Source of the DNA: Bacteroidota bacterium
Lineage (GTDB): Bacteria; Bacteroidota; Bacteroidia; Flavobacteriales; Flavobacteriaceae
Reading direction: 5' to 3'
Length of the DNA: 16,961 nt
Assembly (NCBI GenBank): GCA_024278565.1
Contig: JAJRSY010000201.1
Span: forward strand, 1-16,961
Shown piece after piece: positions 14,975 to 16,961 of this stretch. Under the pieces are notes generated by a model. That model saw only the letters and a program-made list of their open reading frames with translations, was not told the origin of the DNA and made no database searches. A program made the position numbers and the translations under genes. The first letter of the stretch is position 1; the number at the start of each line of letters is the position of its first letter.

Positions 14975-16043
14975 GAAAGGTCCAAAAGGTTTCCAAGACC
15001 AAGAACCCAGACCTGCAAGGTTTCCAAAACCTTGTAGGTCTAAACCTATTCTGTTTTTTTTAGCGATTGCCTTCCTCTCCTGTACCGATGTACCCTCCCC
15101 AATTACTGAAAACCGAAATGCAGGTGCGGCTTTGGGCACCACCTACAATCTAATATACTTGTCTGAAAAACAACTTGATCTTCAGCAAGAAATCGATTCT
15201 GTTTTTACTGCAATCAACAAATCGATGTCTACTTATATGCTCAACTCTGATATATCGAAAATCAATAGGGGAGATGCCCGAGTGGTTGTCGATGGTATGT
15301 TTCGAGAAGTATTTGAACTCTCTAAAGAAGTGCACCAACGAACCAACGGCTATTTTGACCCAACAGTGGGTGTATTGGTAAACGCATGGGGTTTTGGTCC
15401 TGGCAAGCAAATTGAGATGGATACTACTCGTGTTGATAGTTTACTGACCTATGTTGGTTTTGAGAAAGTTACTATTTCCAATTCAAATATAATTGTAAAG
15501 ACAGATCCGAATATCCGTTTTGATTTCAATGCAATAGCAAAAGGGTATGCCATAGACCGACTGGCAAAGATGTTCGATGCAAAGGGAATTCAAGATTACC
15601 TACTGGAAGTGGGGGGTGAGCTGGTCGCCAAAGGAGAAAATAGGGTCAAGAACAAACCATGGGTGGTTGGTATCGATGATCCCCAGATCGATTTTGCAAG
15701 ACAATTGAAAATTTTGATTCATTTAAAAGATAAGGCCTTGGCCTCTTCAGGTAATTATAGAAAGTACAGAGTAGATTCGATCACAGGTAAGAAATATGTG
15801 CATACAATTGACCCCAAAACAGGCTTTACCAAGAATGTCAATACATTGGGAGTTACCATTTTGGCCGACACCTGTGCCGAGGCAGATGCCTATGCAACTG
15901 CCTTTATGGCCATGGATCTTGATGAGGCCTTGGTGTTGTTGACCAAGCAAAGAGGTTTAGAGGCCTATGTCGTGTACCTTGATGAACAGGGCGAACCTGA
16001 GGAGTTTATGACTGATGGGTTTAAACGACTGGTGGTGAAGTAG
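14958..16043 (+). CDS. apbE: FAD:protein FMN transferase (flavin transferase ApbE)
   Basis: ApbE moves FMN from FAD onto Thr residues of NqrB and NqrC, so its place after nqrF fits. Family motifs: TYMLNSDISKINRG, TNGYFDPTVG, FDFNAIAKGYA (about 189-198), EVGGELVAKG, HTIDPKTG (282-289) and the metal-site DTCAEADAYATA (304-315), numbered from the ATG at 14958. A lipoprotein signal (KPILFFLAIAFLSC, lipobox Cys42) implies an envelope lipoprotein facing the periplasm. The start is uncertain: no ATG, GTG or TTG lies between the palindrome at 15009-15041 and the signal peptide, so translation probably begins at ATG 14958 (or ATG 14940, GTG 14967) inside nqrF and reads through the palindrome, giving an unusually long n-region of about 29 residues. 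The stop overlaps the convergent methyltransferase gene. Confidence 0.93.
   Translation: MTSVGRKGPKGFQDQEPRPARFPKPCRSKPILFFLAIAFLSCTDVPSPITENRNAGAALGTTYNLIYLSEKQLDLQQEIDSVFTAINKSMSTYMLNSDISKINRGDARVVVDGMFREVFELSKEVHQRTNGYFDPTVGVLVNAWGFGPGKQIEMDTTRVDSLLTYVGFEKVTISNSNIIVKTDPNIRFDFNAIAKGYAIDRLAKMFDAKGIQDYLLEVGGELVAKGENRVKNKPWVVGIDDPQIDFARQLKILIHLKDKALASSGNYRKYRVDSITGKKYVHTIDPKTGFTKNVNTLGVTILADTCAEADAYATAFMAMDLDEALVLLTKQRGLEAYVVYLDEQGEPEEFMTDGFKRLVVK
15009..15041. repeat. 33-bp palindrome between nqrF and the apbE signal peptide
   Basis: Arms AGACCTGCAAGGTTT (15009-15023) and AAACCTTGTAGGTCT (15027-15041) pair over all 15 positions with one G-T wobble, loop CCA. A second copy of AAGGTTTCCAA lies upstream (14986-14996, repeated at 15017-15027), as if from a decayed neighbour copy. 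Eleven bases after the right arm comes a run of eight T (15054-15061), too far for a textbook terminator. From memory, ACCTGCAAGGTTT palindromes are common intergenic repeats in flavobacteria. In frame with apbE it would encode roughly RPARFPKPCRS. Confidence 0.82.
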
Positions 16044-16809
16044 TTATTTTCCGTACCAAAGGAATAATCTCTCCTTTCGCTAAGCGAAATTTTTCAATTT
16101 CTTCAACCGATAGGGTAGTGGTATAGTCAATTTCATCCACGGCGAACCCAATACCTCTTAGTTTATCAAAATAATCCCTACCATAGATACGAACATGGTC
16201 ATATTGCCCAAAGATTTTGGTGCGTTCTTTTTTATCGGTAATCGAGTCGTCCTCAAAGGTTTTTGCGCTGTTAAGGTCTTGAGGAATTTGAAATATGCCC
16301 CAACCCCCAGGTTTAAGGATTCGGTACATTTCTTGCATGGCCTTGGTGTCATCGTGAATGTGTTCCAGCACATGGTTACAAAAAATAACATCGTAAGAAT
16401 CGTTCTCAAAGGGAAGATTGCAAATATCCGCTTTTATATCTGCCAAAGGTGAATCAAGGTCGGTCGTGGTATAAATCAAATTTTTGAGTTTTCTAAACCG
16501 TTTATAAAAAGCCTGTTCTGGGGCAAAATGCAATACTTTATGTGATGCTGTAAAAAAGTCGGTTTCATTTTTCAGGTACAACCATAACAGCCGGTGTCTT
16601 TCTAAAGATAGGGTAGAGGGTGACAATACATTTTCCCTTGGACTTTCATAGCCGTAGGGAAGAAAATTTTTGAACTGTTTGCCGTCAATGGGGTCAGTAT
16701 GCTTGTTGCCACGCATTGAAAATGCCAAGATTGGCCTTGCTAAATAACTTAACCTGATTAGGATAGGCCTAGGGATAATATTGAGAATGAACTTAAAGAG
16801 CTTGGACAC
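16021..16809 (-). CDS. Class I SAM-dependent methyltransferase (type 11 domain)
   Basis: 262 residues from a GTG start at 16809. The N-terminal ~85 residues (IPRPILIRLSYLARP, DPIDGKQFKNFLPYGY, TLSLERHRLLWLYL) precede a class I methyltransferase fold: motif I is the unusual VLHFAPEQAF instead of a glycine loop, then TTDLDSPLADIKADICNLPF, the core YDVIFCNHVLEHIHDD (139-154) and RILKPGGWGIFQIP (163-176). The substrate is unknown; a cell-surface or lipid-linked glycan substrate is only a guess. An in-frame stop lies two codons upstream, and the next Met is residue 32, inside the conserved part, so GTG is the only sensible start. Its stop lies inside the convergent apbE gene (23-bp overlap). Confidence 0.9.
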   Translation of the reverse strand: MSKLFKFILNIIPRPILIRLSYLARPILAFSMRGNKHTDPIDGKQFKNFLPYGYESPRENVLSPSTLSLERHRLLWLYLKNETDFFTASHKVLHFAPEQAFYKRFRKLKNLIYTTTDLDSPLADIKADICNLPFENDSYDVIFCNHVLEHIHDDTKAMQEMYRILKPGGWGIFQIPQDLNSAKTFEDDSITDKKERTKIFGQYDHVRIYGRDYFDKLRGIGFAVDEIDYTTTLSVEEIEKFRLAKGEIIPLVRKITTSPPVV

Positions 16810-16839
16810 GAATTACACTAATTTTCACTAATTTTTTTT
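16807..16839. repeat. Tandem CACKAATT-type repeat at the methyltransferase start
   Basis: Three adjoining units: CACGAATTA (16807-16815), CACTAATTTT (16816-16825) and CACTAATTTTTTTT (16826-16839). On the minus strand they read AATTAGTG, AATTAGTG, AATTCGTG toward the gene, and the last GTG is the start codon. From memory, AATTCGTG/AATTAGTG strings are frequent between genes in Bacteroidota. Confidence 0.65.
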
Positions 16840-16919
16840 AGAGGTGTCAAGTTAGCTTCTTATCTTAATTTCCTGATAACCTATGTGTTGAGTATTTATC
16901 ATTCTATTAATTAGGTTGT

Positions 16920-16927
16920 CAAATATA
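16920..16927 (-). promoter_or_regulatory. Weak candidate -7 box upstream of the methyltransferase gene
   Basis: The minus strand reads TATATTTG, matching TAnnTTTG, about 110 bp before the GTG start. No -33 box is visible, and the region is AT-rich, so the match may be chance. Confidence 0.25.
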
Positions 16928-16961
16928 GTTTGCTTGTGAATCGACCTATTTAGGCGGTAGC

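Noticed and set aside
15009..15061. Rho-independent terminator after nqrF
   Set aside because: The T-run begins 12 bases beyond the stem and lies inside the apbE signal-peptide codons; a partial attenuator is possible but a full terminator would cut off apbE.

Overview
The window looks like chromosomal DNA of a flavobacterium (phylum Bacteroidota, family Flavobacteriaceae). The evidence is a complete Na+-translocating NADH:quinone reductase operon (nqrABCDEF) followed by apbE, a type IX secretion plug protein (family formerly called DUF5103), a DUF3667 protein, a LytS/LytTR pair of the Bacteroidota kind, -7 boxes of the form TAnnTTTG upstream of several genes, and few Shine-Dalgarno sequences. 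The genus cannot be fixed from the sequence alone.

Layout. (1) Positions 2-2149, plus strand: the 3' part of a TPR/LytS-type sensor kinase gene, then its LytTR response regulator. (2) A 17-unit hexamer array (2161-2262) is the leader of a gamma-carbonic-anhydrase-like gene, followed by rsmG. (3) Positions 3528-4158 hold no intact gene: a possible gene remnant on the minus strand, then a GC-richer element with nested inverted repeats. (4) Minus strand, read right to left: T9SS plug protein, DUF3667 membrane protein and apaG are packed closely enough to be one operon; pruA follows with its own promoter. (5) Plus strand from 8847: nqrA-F with 1-24 bp gaps, then apbE. NqrB and NqrC carry the threonine motifs that ApbE flavinylates, so enzyme and modifying factor are made together. 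(6) A convergent SAM-dependent methyltransferase overlaps the end of apbE by 23 bp.

How it works together. The nqr-apbE block is a self-contained respiratory sodium-pump module: NqrF oxidises NADH, electrons pass through the Fe centre of NqrD/E and the flavins of NqrB/C to quinone, and ApbE installs the covalent FMN. The divergent plug gene belongs to the T9SS outer-membrane translocon. The other genes are housekeeping: ribosomal RNA methylation, proline catabolism and signalling.

No clearly new multi-gene system is visible. The most unusual features are the non-coding repeats: the hexamer leader array, the nested inverted-repeat element, and two repeats that sit on the 5' ends of genes. A 33-bp palindrome is translated into, or directly precedes, the ApbE signal peptide, and a tandem CACKAATT repeat supplies the GTG start of the methyltransferase gene.
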